Translations under genes and position numbers: made by a program | Notes under the pieces: generated by a model | Seen by the model: only the letters and a program-made list of their open reading frames with translations | The model's database searches: none | What the model was told of the DNA's origin: nothing | Origin: an uncultured Prevotellaceae bacterium | GTDB taxonomy: Bacteria > Bacteroidota > Bacteroidia > Bacteroidales > Bacteroidaceae | Direction of reading: 5' to 3' | DNA: 64,000 bases | Assembly (NCBI GenBank): GCA_900321965.1 | Contig: ONYA01000016.1 | Coordinates: forward strand, 1 to 64,000 | In this document: piece by piece, positions 50,951 to 59,483 of the stretch | Layout: each line of letters opens with the position of its first letter | How positions within the stretch are numbered: the first letter of the stretch is position 1

Positions 50951-52270
50951 ATGTTAACACTGAAACTCATTAATGAGGAGACAGAACGTGTGATTCGTGG
51001 TCTCGAAAAGAAGCACTTCAAAGGTGCGCGTGAGGCCATTGACCAGGTACTTGCCGTCGACAAGAAACGCCGTGAAGCCCAGCAGGAACTGGACCAGAAC
51101 CTGAATGAAGCCAAGAAACTGGCAGCACAGATTGGGGCGCTCATGAAGGAGGGCAAGAAAGACGAGGCCAACGCCATCAAAGAGAAAGTCTCGACGATGA
51201 AGGAGACCAACAAGCAGTTGGAGGAAACGATGAACAAGGCTCAGGAGGAGATGACCACCCTGCTCTGCCAGATTCCCAACATTCCCTATGACGAAGTGCC
51301 CGAGGGGGCTGCCGCCGAGGACAACCACGTGGTGAAGTCGAACCTGAAGGAGTGCGACGGAACCGACACCGTCGGCAACTGGAACGTCAACCCGAAGTTA
51401 GGCATCGAGAATCCCCTGCCTCACTGGGAACTGGCTAAGAAGTACAACCTCATCGATTTCGACCTGGGCGTGAAGATTACGGGAGCTGGTTTCCCTGTCT
51501 ATATAGGTAAAGGTGCACAGCTGCAGCGCGCACTCATCAACTTCTTCCTGGCCGAGGCCTCGAAGAGCGGCTACACCGAGATTATGCCGCCGACGGTGGT
51601 CAACGCAGCCTCTGGCTACGGTACTGGCCAGCTGCCTGACAAGGAGGGCCAGATGTACCACTGCGAGGTTGACGACTTCTACCTCATCCCCACAGCCGAG
51701 GTGCCCGTGACCAACATCTATCGCGACGTTATTCTCGACGAGGCTCAGCTGCCCATCAAGAACTGCGCTTACACAGAGTGCTTCCGCCGCGAAGCTGGCT
51801 CGTATGGCAAGGACGTGCGCGGACTGAACCGTCTGCACGAATTCTCGAAGATTGAGATTGTACGTATCGACAAGCCTGAGCACTCGAAGGAGAGCCACAA
51901 GGAGATGCTGGAGCACGTAGAGGGGCTGCTGAAGAAGTTAGAGCTTCCCTACCGCATTTTGCTGTTATGTGGTGGCGACCAGAGTTTTACGAGTTCTATC
52001 TGCTACGACTTTGAGGTTTACTCTGAGGCTCAGGGCCGCTGGTTAGAGGTATCGTCAGTTTCTAACTTCGACACCTATCAGGCCAACCGTCTGAAGTGCC
52101 GTTATCGTCGTGCCGACAACAAGAAGACCGAACTCTGCCACACGCTGAATGGTTCGGCGCTGGCTCTGCCCCGTATTGTGGCCGCCCTTTTGGAGAATAA
52201 TCAAACTGAAAACGGCATCAAGATTCCCGCAGCATTGGTACCATATACCGGCTTCGACATGATCGACTAA
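50951..52270 (+). CDS. serS: Seryl-tRNA synthetase
   Basis: This 439-residue class II synthetase has the N-terminal coiled-coil arm (about 30-105) that binds the long variable arm of tRNA-Ser. Motif 2 is FRREAGSYGKDVRGLNRLHEF and motif 3 NGSALALPRIVAALLENNQ. It is slightly longer than the usual 425 or so residues. Confidence 0.97.
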   Translation: MLTLKLINEETERVIRGLEKKHFKGAREAIDQVLAVDKKRREAQQELDQNLNEAKKLAAQIGALMKEGKKDEANAIKEKVSTMKETNKQLEETMNKAQEEMTTLLCQIPNIPYDEVPEGAAAEDNHVVKSNLKECDGTDTVGNWNVNPKLGIENPLPHWELAKKYNLIDFDLGVKITGAGFPVYIGKGAQLQRALINFFLAEASKSGYTEIMPPTVVNAASGYGTGQLPDKEGQMYHCEVDDFYLIPTAEVPVTNIYRDVILDEAQLPIKNCAYTECFRREAGSYGKDVRGLNRLHEFSKIEIVRIDKPEHSKESHKEMLEHVEGLLKKLELPYRILLLCGGDQSFTSSICYDFEVYSEAQGRWLEVSSVSNFDTYQANRLKCRYRRADNKKTELCHTLNGSALALPRIVAALLENNQTENGIKIPAALVPYTGFDMID

Positions 52271-52294
52271 AATTATATCAAACACAAAACGTAT

Positions 52295-54652
52295 ATGAAC
52301 AAGATTGTAAAGAAGGAGCAATTCTCTGAGAAGGTTTTCCTCTTCGAGATTGAGGCTCCGCTGATAGCCAAAAGCCGCAAGGCTGGCAACTTCGTCATTG
52401 TACGCGTAGACAAGAAGGGTGAGCGTATGCCGCTGACCATTGCCGGCGCCGACATCGAACGCGGTACTATCACGCTGGTGGTACAGATGGTGGGATTGTC
52501 GTCGAAGAAACTGTGCGCGCTGAACGAAGGCGAGTACGTGGCCGATGTGGTTGGTCCCTTGGGTAACCCTACTCACATTGAGAAATACGGCACTGTGGTA
52601 TGTGCCGGTGGCGGATTGGGCGTTGCCCCGATGCTGCCCATCATCCAGGCCCTGAAGAAGGCTGGAAACCGTGTGCTTTCGGTAATGGCCGGACGTTCTA
52701 AGGATTTAATTATATTAGAAGATAAGGTGCGCGAGAGTTCCGACGAGGTCATCATCATGACCGATGACGGCTCGTACGGCGAGAAAGGCGTTGTCACCGT
52801 TGGTATCGAGAAGTTCATTGAGCAGGAGCACGTCGACAAAGTGTTTGCCATTGGCCCTCCCATCATGATGAAATTCTCGAACCTCACGGCTCAAAAGCAC
52901 AACATCCCCTGTGAAGTCAGCCTGAACACCATCATGGTCGACGGTACGGGTATGTGTGGTGCCTGCCGACTGACCATTGGCGGCAAGACGAAGTTCGTCT
53001 GTATCGATGGTCCCGAGTTCGACGGAGCATTGGTCGACTGGGACGAGATGTTCAAACGCATGGGCACCTTCAAGCGCGCCGAGCAGGAAGAGTTGGAGCA
53101 CTACGAAGAGCACCTCACGAGCGCCACGACTGTGTCCGACGGTTCCCCCGTCGGAAAGACCACCGATGTCATCATGGACGACGATCCCACCAACGACACC
53201 ATCGAGGTGTTGACCGACAAGAAAGCCGCATGGCGTCAGGAACTCCGCACATCGATGAAGCCTAAGGACCGTATGGCTATTGAGCGCGTCGTGATGCCCG
53301 AACTGGATCCCGAATATCGTGCCACCACGCGTACTGAGGAGGTGAATATCGGCCTGACGAAGGAGATGGCTATGCAGGAGGCAAAACGCTGTCTCGACTG
53401 TCCGAAACCTTCTTGTGTCGAAGGTTGTCCTGTCAACATCGATATACCGTCGTTCGTCAAGAACATCGAGCGCGGCCAGTTCTTAGCTGCTGCCAAGGTG
53501 CTGAAGAACACATCGGCACTGCCCGCCGTCTGCGGCCGTGTCTGTCCGCAGGAGAAACAGTGCGAGAGCAAGTGCGTCCACCTGAAGAGTGGCGGCAAGG
53601 CTGTAGCCATCGGCTATCTGGAGCGTTTCGCTGCCGACTACGAGCGCGAGAGTGGCAACATCAGTCTGCCGGAGATTGCTCCTTCGAACGGTATCAAAGT
53701 GGCCGTCGTGGGTTCTGGTCCTGCCGGATTATCGTTTGCTGGCGATATGGTGAAGAAGGGCTACGACGTCTATGTCTTCGAGGCGCTGCACGAGATTGGC
53801 GGTGTGCTGAAATATGGTATTCCTGAGTTCCGTCTGCCCAACAAGATTGTGGACGTGGAAATCGAGAATCTTGCCAAGATGGGTGTCCACTTCCAAACCG
53901 ACGTCATCGTTGGCAAGACCATCAGCGTCGAACAATTAGAGAAGGAAGGCTTCAAGGGTATCTTCGTCGGTTCTGGCGCCGGTCTGCCTAACTTCATGAA
54001 CATTCCTGGCGAGAACGCCATCAACATCATGTCGTCAAACGAATACCTGACGCGTGTGAACCTGATGGATGCTGCCAACCCCACTACCGATACGCCGATT
54101 AACTTCGGCAAGAACGTACTTGTCGTGGGTGGTGGTAACACGGCTATGGACTCATGCCGTACGGCTAAGCGACTGGGCGGCAACGTCACGCTGGTCTACC
54201 GCCGTTCGGAGCAGGAGATGCCGGCCCGACTGGAAGAGGTGAAGCACGCCAAGGAGGAGGGTATCAACTTCCTGACGCTCCACAACCCTATCGAGTACAT
54301 TGCCGACGAGCAGGGTGCTGTCAAGCAGGCTGTGCTACAGGTGATGGAACTGGGTGAGCCCGACGCCTCTGGCCGTCGCAGCCCGGTGCCCGTAGAGGGC
54401 AAGACCGTTACACTCGACGTCGACCAGGTGATCGTAGCCGTTGGTGTCAGCCCTAACCCGCTGGTGCCCAAGAGCATCGAGGGACTGGAGCTTGGCCGTA
54501 AGAACACCATCGCCGTCAACGAGGGTATGCAGTCGAGCCGACTGGAGATTTTTGCCGGCGGCGACATTGTCCGTGGTGGTGCTACCGTCATTCTCGCTAT
54601 GGGCGACGGTCGTCGCGCCGCACAAAACATGCACGAATACCTGCAGAAATAA
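52295..54652 (+). CDS. Nfn-like fusion: NAD(P)/FAD oxidoreductase plus glutamate-synthase-type subunit
   Basis: This 785-residue protein joins two usually separate subunits. Residues 1 to about 280 are a ferredoxin-NADP reductase/PyrK-like part with GGGLGVAPM and a [2Fe-2S] site (GMCGACRLTIGGKTKFVC). After a linker, about 330-785 are the NfnB/GltD-like part with two [4Fe-4S] cysteine clusters (CLDCPKPSCVEGC and CGRVCPQEKQCESKC) and two nucleotide-binding folds (VVGSGPAGLSFAGD, VVGGGNTAMDS). NADH-dependent reduced ferredoxin:NADP oxidoreductase (electron bifurcation) is the likely activity. Similar fusions are common in Bacteroidales. Confidence 0.85.
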   Translation: MNKIVKKEQFSEKVFLFEIEAPLIAKSRKAGNFVIVRVDKKGERMPLTIAGADIERGTITLVVQMVGLSSKKLCALNEGEYVADVVGPLGNPTHIEKYGTVVCAGGGLGVAPMLPIIQALKKAGNRVLSVMAGRSKDLIILEDKVRESSDEVIIMTDDGSYGEKGVVTVGIEKFIEQEHVDKVFAIGPPIMMKFSNLTAQKHNIPCEVSLNTIMVDGTGMCGACRLTIGGKTKFVCIDGPEFDGALVDWDEMFKRMGTFKRAEQEELEHYEEHLTSATTVSDGSPVGKTTDVIMDDDPTNDTIEVLTDKKAAWRQELRTSMKPKDRMAIERVVMPELDPEYRATTRTEEVNIGLTKEMAMQEAKRCLDCPKPSCVEGCPVNIDIPSFVKNIERGQFLAAAKVLKNTSALPAVCGRVCPQEKQCESKCVHLKSGGKAVAIGYLERFAADYERESGNISLPEIAPSNGIKVAVVGSGPAGLSFAGDMVKKGYDVYVFEALHEIGGVLKYGIPEFRLPNKIVDVEIENLAKMGVHFQTDVIVGKTISVEQLEKEGFKGIFVGSGAGLPNFMNIPGENAINIMSSNEYLTRVNLMDAANPTTDTPINFGKNVLVVGGGNTAMDSCRTAKRLGGNVTLVYRRSEQEMPARLEEVKHAKEEGINFLTLHNPIEYIADEQGAVKQAVLQVMELGEPDASGRRSPVPVEGKTVTLDVDQVIVAVGVSPNPLVPKSIEGLELGRKNTIAVNEGMQSSRLEIFAGGDIVRGGATVILAMGDGRRAAQNMHEYLQK

Positions 54653-54716
54653 TAGTGTGCTTTGCGGTTCACCCGCAAAAAGTAATAAGTAGTGTGCTTT
54701 GCGGTTCTCCCGCAAA
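54653..54716. repeat. Two 27-bp hairpin-bearing direct repeats
   Basis: A 27-bp sequence beginning TAGTGTGCTTTGCGGTTC occurs at 54653-54679 and 54690-54716 (37-bp period) with a single mismatch. Each holds a TTTGCGG/CCGCAAA hairpin; the mismatch lies in the loop. They fill the gap between the Nfn-like gene and the DUF486 gene. Confidence 0.85.
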
Positions 54717-54724
54717 GAATAATT

Positions 54725-55093
54725 ATGAACGGACTATATACCATCATTTTGCTCATACTAAGCAACGTCTTCATGACGTTGGCTTGGTATGGGCATCTTA
54801 AATTATCGGAGTCAGGCGTCAGTTCAAACTGGCCCTTGCTGGGTGTCATCGTATTCTCGTGGGGCATCGCCTTCTTCGAGTACTGTTGTCAAGTGCCTGC
54901 CAACCGTCTGGGCTTTATTGAGAACGGCGGTCCCTTTAACCTGATTCAGCTGAAGGTCATTCAGGAGTGTATCTCGCTGGCCGTTTTCTGCGTCATCGCC
55001 AACATCATGTTTCAGGGCACTCACCTGCACTGGAACCACATCCTGGCCTTCGTACTCATCATCTGTGCCGTCTATCTGGTCTTTATGAAGTGA
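54725..55093 (+). CDS. DMT-type small membrane protein (DUF486)
   Basis: This 122-residue protein has four hydrophobic helices and the DUF486 landmarks (FMTLAWYGHLK, AFFEYCCQVPANRLG, QLKVIQECISL). It is probably a small transporter-like protein of unknown substrate. The ATG at 54725 avoids the repeat upstream. The ttcA-like gene starts directly after the stop. Confidence 0.8.
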   Translation: MNGLYTIILLILSNVFMTLAWYGHLKLSESGVSSNWPLLGVIVFSWGIAFFEYCCQVPANRLGFIENGGPFNLIQLKVIQECISLAVFCVIANIMFQGTHLHWNHILAFVLIICAVYLVFMK

Positions 55094-55870
55094 ATGAAGA
55101 CAGAACGGGAACTGCTCTTCAAGCGTCTTAACGAGCGCTTTGTACGGGCTTTTGTCACATACAGCCTGTTAGCCGACGGCGACCATGTACTCATCGGGCT
55201 GTCGGGCGGCAAAGATTCGTTACTACTTACAGAACTGCTGGCAAAGCGTGCGCGCATCAATCACCCTGCGTTCCGCGTCGATGCCGTTCATGTCAGGATG
55301 GAAAACGTCAGCTACGAAACGTCCACAGACTACCTGCAACAGTTTTGCGACAGCCTCGGCGTACCCCTGCACATCGTTACCACCTCTTTCTCGTCCGACC
55401 CTTCACCCATCACCCCTCACCCTTCACCCTTCACCCCTCACCCTTCACCCAAAGAAAAGCCCCCTTGCTTCCTCTGTTCCTGGTATCGCCGCAAGGAGCT
55501 TTTCAATCTGGCTCAGGAACTTGGCTGCAACAAAATTGCTCTCGGACATCATCGTGACGACATCATCCACACGACGCTGATGAACCTGACGTTTCAAGGA
55601 CGATTCGGCACGATGCCTGCTCTGCTCCGTATGCGAAAAATGCCACTGACCATCATTCGCCCGCTTTGTCTGATAGACGAGGCTGACATCCGCCATTATG
55701 CCACACTCGCCGACTATCAGAAACTACAGAAGCTGTGTCCTTACGAGCATGAGACCAATCGCACGGAGATAGCAAAACTCTACGCCGCAATGGAAAAAAT
55801 CAACCCAGAAGCTCGCTATTCCATCTGGAAAGCACTCGAAGCAGAAGGAAAATTGACTGAAGAGTATTAA
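55094..55870 (+). CDS. TtcA-like tRNA thiolation PP-loop ATPase
   Basis: This 258-residue PP-loop protein has the ATP-pyrophosphatase motif GLSGGKDSLLLTELL, a CxxC pair in PPCFLCSWYRRKELF, and a later cysteine in KLCPYEHE, the three cysteines expected for the TtcA iron-sulfur site. It probably makes 2-thiocytidine 32 in tRNA. Residues about 102-119 (DPSPITPHPSPFTPHPSP) come from an in-frame 7-bp tandem tract placed just before the CxxC. Confidence 0.83.
   Translation: MKTERELLFKRLNERFVRAFVTYSLLADGDHVLIGLSGGKDSLLLTELLAKRARINHPAFRVDAVHVRMENVSYETSTDYLQQFCDSLGVPLHIVTTSFSSDPSPITPHPSPFTPHPSPKEKPPCFLCSWYRRKELFNLAQELGCNKIALGHHRDDIIHTTLMNLTFQGRFGTMPALLRMRKMPLTIIRPLCLIDEADIRHYATLADYQKLQKLCPYEHETNRTEIAKLYAAMEKINPEARYSIWKALEAEGKLTEEY
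55399..55447. repeat. Seven 7-bp units inside the ttcA-like gene
   Basis: CCCTTCA, CCCATCA and CCCCTCA units run head to tail seven times (49 bp), followed by CCC. They encode a Pro/Ser/His/Thr loop absent from the conserved core. Confidence 0.88.
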
Positions 55871-55919
55871 AAACATATAATTATTGGCTTCAGATATGCC
55901 ATCATTTGATTTTTTTCTG

Positions 55920-55927
55920 TATCTTTG
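55920..55927 (+). promoter_or_regulatory. -7 box of the PD40-like gene
   Basis: TATCTTTG lies 21 bp before the ATG at 55949, which is preferred over the in-frame start at 55925. Confidence 0.55.
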
Positions 55928-55948
55928 TCAGACGAATATCACCTTATT

Positions 55949-57088
55949 ATGAGAAAGAGCTGTTTATCTATCATACTGGTTATTGCAATCATTGCACTAC
56001 CAAGCTATGCACAAAAGAAGAGCACTGTCAAGAAAAAGAGACCTGTAGTAGAAGTACCACAGGAGATAACGAAGTTTGACGAGATGCTGGATGCTACCCA
56101 ACAGGTAGTCATCGTCGACAGTGTCGTTGTCAGCAAGCAGACGTTTCTGAGCGTTTACAATATCGGTGCTGAGTCGGGGTCTATCTCCACCTACAACCAG
56201 TTTTTCAGGACCGACGACCAGCCCTACGCCACCGTATGTGTCAACCAATTAGGCAACAAGTGCTGGTTCTCAAACGATGGAAGGCTCTATACCATCGACA
56301 AGTTGGGAGTACAGTGGAGCGAGCCTGTACAATTAGAAGGTCTTGGTCGCTACCAGAGAACGAACTACCCTTTCGTGCTGTCTGACGGCACCACGCTCTA
56401 CTTCGCCGCCATCAGCGACGAAGGATTGGGCGGACTGGATATCTATGTGTCGCGTTACGACTCAGAGACGGGAAAATATCTGCTGGCTGAAAATATCGGA
56501 CTGCCTTTTAACTCGGAAGCCAATGACTATATGTATGTTGTTGACGAGTTAAACAACATCGGCTATTTTGCCACCGACCGTCGACAGCCTGACGGCAGCG
56601 TCTGCATCTATACATTCATTCCTAACGAGAAGCGACTCACCTATCATGCTGATGAACTGAGTGAAGAACAGATTCGTAGCAGGGCAAGAATCGACTGCAT
56701 TGCTGATACGTGGGGCGACGGTAATGCTCGCCAGGAGGCTCTCAGCCGTCTACAGGCAATGATGACCACCACGAAGAGAGCCGAGAAACAGGATTTCGTT
56801 TTTGTCGTCAATGATGATGTCACATACACCAGCTTGGCCGATTTCCGTAATGCTGACAACCGCGACCGCTACAATGAACTCAGCCAGATGCAGAAACGCT
56901 ACGAACAGCTTGGCACGGAAATGGATAAGGCACGCCAGTATTATGCCACCAAAGCTGCAGCTATCGAAAAGAAAGGATTAAGGACTGAGATTCTCGAATA
57001 CGAACAGGAATACTATCAGTTAGAGACAAATATCCGACAATTAGAGAAAATCATCCGCAACTCAGAAATTAAACATCTAAAACCATAA
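55949..57088 (+). CDS. Secreted PD40/WD40-like repeat protein
   Basis: This 379-residue protein has a signal peptide (MRKSCLSIILVIAIIALPSYAQ) and a basic stretch. It contains beta-propeller-like repeats (WFSNDGRLYTID, LSDGTTLYFAAISDEGLGGLDIYVSR, IGYFATDRRQPDGSVCIYTF), as in OmpA-associated PD40 proteins. A C-terminal coiled coil (about 310-379) follows. There is no OmpA domain. The role is unknown, perhaps envelope scaffolding. Confidence 0.72.
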   Translation: MRKSCLSIILVIAIIALPSYAQKKSTVKKKRPVVEVPQEITKFDEMLDATQQVVIVDSVVVSKQTFLSVYNIGAESGSISTYNQFFRTDDQPYATVCVNQLGNKCWFSNDGRLYTIDKLGVQWSEPVQLEGLGRYQRTNYPFVLSDGTTLYFAAISDEGLGGLDIYVSRYDSETGKYLLAENIGLPFNSEANDYMYVVDELNNIGYFATDRRQPDGSVCIYTFIPNEKRLTYHADELSEEQIRSRARIDCIADTWGDGNARQEALSRLQAMMTTTKRAEKQDFVFVVNDDVTYTSLADFRNADNRDRYNELSQMQKRYEQLGTEMDKARQYYATKAAAIEKKGLRTEILEYEQEYYQLETNIRQLEKIIRNSEIKHLKP

Positions 57089-57092
57089 AACT

Positions 57093-57971
57093 ATGAAAAC
57101 AGAGAGAACTTTCCCAGAATCCGAGCTGATTATCAATGCTGACGGATCGTGCTTCCACCTTCATCTTAAGCCAGAGCAATTGGCAGACCGTGTCATCCTC
57201 GTCGGTGACCCTGCCCGTGTGGACACCGTGGCCGCCCACTTCGACACCAAGGAGTGTGAGGTCTCAAGTCGTGAATTCCATACCATCACTGGTACCTACA
57301 AAGGCAAACGCATTACCTGCCAGTCACACGGCATCGGATGCGACAATATCGATATCGTTGCCAACGAACTCGACACGTTGGCCAACATTGACTATAGCAC
57401 CCGTACCGAACGTGAAGAGCATCGCACGCTGACGATGGTGCGCATCGGCACTTGCGGTGGTCTGCAACCGTTTACGCCTACTGGCTGTTTCGTGGCCAGC
57501 GTCAAGAGCATCGGCTTCGACGGCCTCCTAAACTACTATGCCGGACGCAATGTCGTCTGCGACATTGAGATGGAAAAGGCCTTCAAGGAACACATGCAGT
57601 GGGATCCCATCAAGGGCGCACCCTACGTTGCTGTGGCCAACGAAGAACTGATCAACCAGATAGCACAAGACGACATGGTACGTGGCTACACCGTTGCCTG
57701 CGGTGGTTTCTACGGCCCCCAGGGACGCCAACTTCGTGCCGATATTGCCGACCCGGACCAGAACAAGAAGATTGAGTCGTTTGAGTATGAAGGAATGAAG
57801 ATTTGCAACTTCGAAATGGAATCGTCAGCTCTTGCCGGTCTCGCCTCTCTGCTCGGTCATCGCGCTATGACTTGTTGCATGGTCATCGCCAACCGCTATG
57901 CCAAGGAGATGAACACCGAGTACAAGAACTCCATCGACACACTCATTGAGAAAGTGCTTGATCGCATCTAA
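57093..57971 (+). CDS. Nucleoside phosphorylase (uridine phosphorylase-like)
   Basis: This 292-residue protein has the NP-I fold landmarks: VILVGDPARVDTVAAHF, phosphate-binding RIGTCGG and the nucleoside-binding FEMESSALAGLASLLGH. It cleaves nucleosides with phosphate for salvage. It lies 4 bp after the PD40-like gene. Confidence 0.87.
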   Translation: MKTERTFPESELIINADGSCFHLHLKPEQLADRVILVGDPARVDTVAAHFDTKECEVSSREFHTITGTYKGKRITCQSHGIGCDNIDIVANELDTLANIDYSTRTEREEHRTLTMVRIGTCGGLQPFTPTGCFVASVKSIGFDGLLNYYAGRNVVCDIEMEKAFKEHMQWDPIKGAPYVAVANEELINQIAQDDMVRGYTVACGGFYGPQGRQLRADIADPDQNKKIESFEYEGMKICNFEMESSALAGLASLLGHRAMTCCMVIANRYAKEMNTEYKNSIDTLIEKVLDRI

Positions 57972-57992
57972 TCAACCAAACCTAAAAACAAT

Positions 57993-59483
57993 ATGGACCC
58001 AACAACACTTTACATGCTCATCGCAGTAGTCGTGGTACTACTGGTGTTATTTGTCTTTATATCCTACGTCAAGGCACCACCCTCGTTTGCCTTCATTATC
58101 TCTGGTCTCTCGAAGGAACCTCGTGTGCTGATAGGCTCCGGCGGTTTCCGTATTCCTTTCTTGGAACGTCTTGACAAGGTGTATCTCGGACAGATTACCG
58201 TTGATATCAAGACCGAAGAGAGCGTACCTACCAACGACTTTATCAACGTCGATGTGGACGCTGTAGCTAAGATTCGCGTCACGCCCAACTCTGAGGGAAC
58301 CCGTCTGGCTGCCAAGAACTTCCTGAACATGGAGCCTACGGAGATTGCCAACCAGCTGCAGGACTCATTACAGGGTAATATGCGTGAAATCATCGGTACG
58401 CTCGACCTCCGCTCGCTGAATACTGACCGCGACGGTTTCTCTGACCAAGTGATGCAGAAGGCTCAGCCCGATATGGCCAAGCTGGGTATCGAGATTATCT
58501 CGTGCAACATCCAGAACGTCACCGACCGCGAAGGGCTCATCAAGGACCTCGGTGCCGACAATACGGCCAAAATCAAGAAAGACGCCGCCATCAATCGTGC
58601 CGTTGCTGAGCGCGACGTGAAGATTGAGGTGTCGAAGGCTGACAAAGAGGCCAACGATGCCCGCGTAGATGCCGATACTGCCATTGCCGTCAAGAACAAC
58701 GACCTGGCCTTGAAGCGTGCCGCCCTGAAGCGTGAGGCTGATACGGCCCAGGCTGATGCCGATGCCGCCTACGCCATTCAGCAGCAGGAACAGCAGAAGA
58801 CCATCAACATCAAGACCGTCGAGGCTGAAATTGAGAAGACCAAGCGCGAGCAGATTCTCTCGAAGGAGCAGATTGAAATCAAGATGAACCAACTGGCTGC
58901 TGAGGTTGAGAAGAAGGCTGATGCAGACAAATATAAGGTGGAAATCGACGCTCAGGCCGACCTCGAACAGCGCAAGCGCGTGGCCGAGGCTCAGAAATAC
59001 GAGGCCGAACAGCGTGCTCTGGCTCAGAATGCCGAGTCTGATGCCGCCCGTTACCGCTTAGAGCAGGAGGCCATCGGTATCAAGGCCAAGGGTGAGGCTG
59101 AGGCTTACGCCATCCAGAAGAAGGGTGAGGCCGAAGCATTGGCAATGGACAAGAAGGCCGAGGCCTATAAGAAGTACAACAACGCCGCTATCGCCCAGAT
59201 GATGATTGAGATCCTGCCGCAGATTGTCGAGAACGTCGCTAAGCCCATCTCGGCCATCAAGGACGTCAACATCTACAGCGCCGACGGTGGTGGCGTCAGT
59301 TCACTCAGCGGCAACGTGCCCGTAGCCATCAAGCAAGCCTTCGACGTACTCAAGTCAGCCACCGGCGTTGATATGGCCGACATCATGAAGGCTGGCAGCA
59401 TCGAGGCCGTCACCACGCGTAACGTCAACCTCAACGACAAGGCTGCCGACGCCCTCGGCAACATCGTCAAAGACAAGAAGTAA
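57993..59483 (+). CDS. Flotillin-like SPFH protein
   Basis: This 496-residue protein has an N-terminal membrane segment (about 6-27), an SPFH domain (about 30-200) and a long Ala/Glu/Lys-rich coiled-coil tail (about 195-400). A Gly/Ser segment and a short C-terminal domain follow. It matches bacterial flotillins that organise membrane microdomains. No nfeD gene is adjacent. mnmE starts at the next base after its stop. Confidence 0.88.
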   Translation: MDPTTLYMLIAVVVVLLVLFVFISYVKAPPSFAFIISGLSKEPRVLIGSGGFRIPFLERLDKVYLGQITVDIKTEESVPTNDFINVDVDAVAKIRVTPNSEGTRLAAKNFLNMEPTEIANQLQDSLQGNMREIIGTLDLRSLNTDRDGFSDQVMQKAQPDMAKLGIEIISCNIQNVTDREGLIKDLGADNTAKIKKDAAINRAVAERDVKIEVSKADKEANDARVDADTAIAVKNNDLALKRAALKREADTAQADADAAYAIQQQEQQKTINIKTVEAEIEKTKREQILSKEQIEIKMNQLAAEVEKKADADKYKVEIDAQADLEQRKRVAEAQKYEAEQRALAQNAESDAARYRLEQEAIGIKAKGEAEAYAIQKKGEAEALAMDKKAEAYKKYNNAAIAQMMIEILPQIVENVAKPISAIKDVNIYSADGGGVSSLSGNVPVAIKQAFDVLKSATGVDMADIMKAGSIEAVTTRNVNLNDKAADALGNIVKDKK

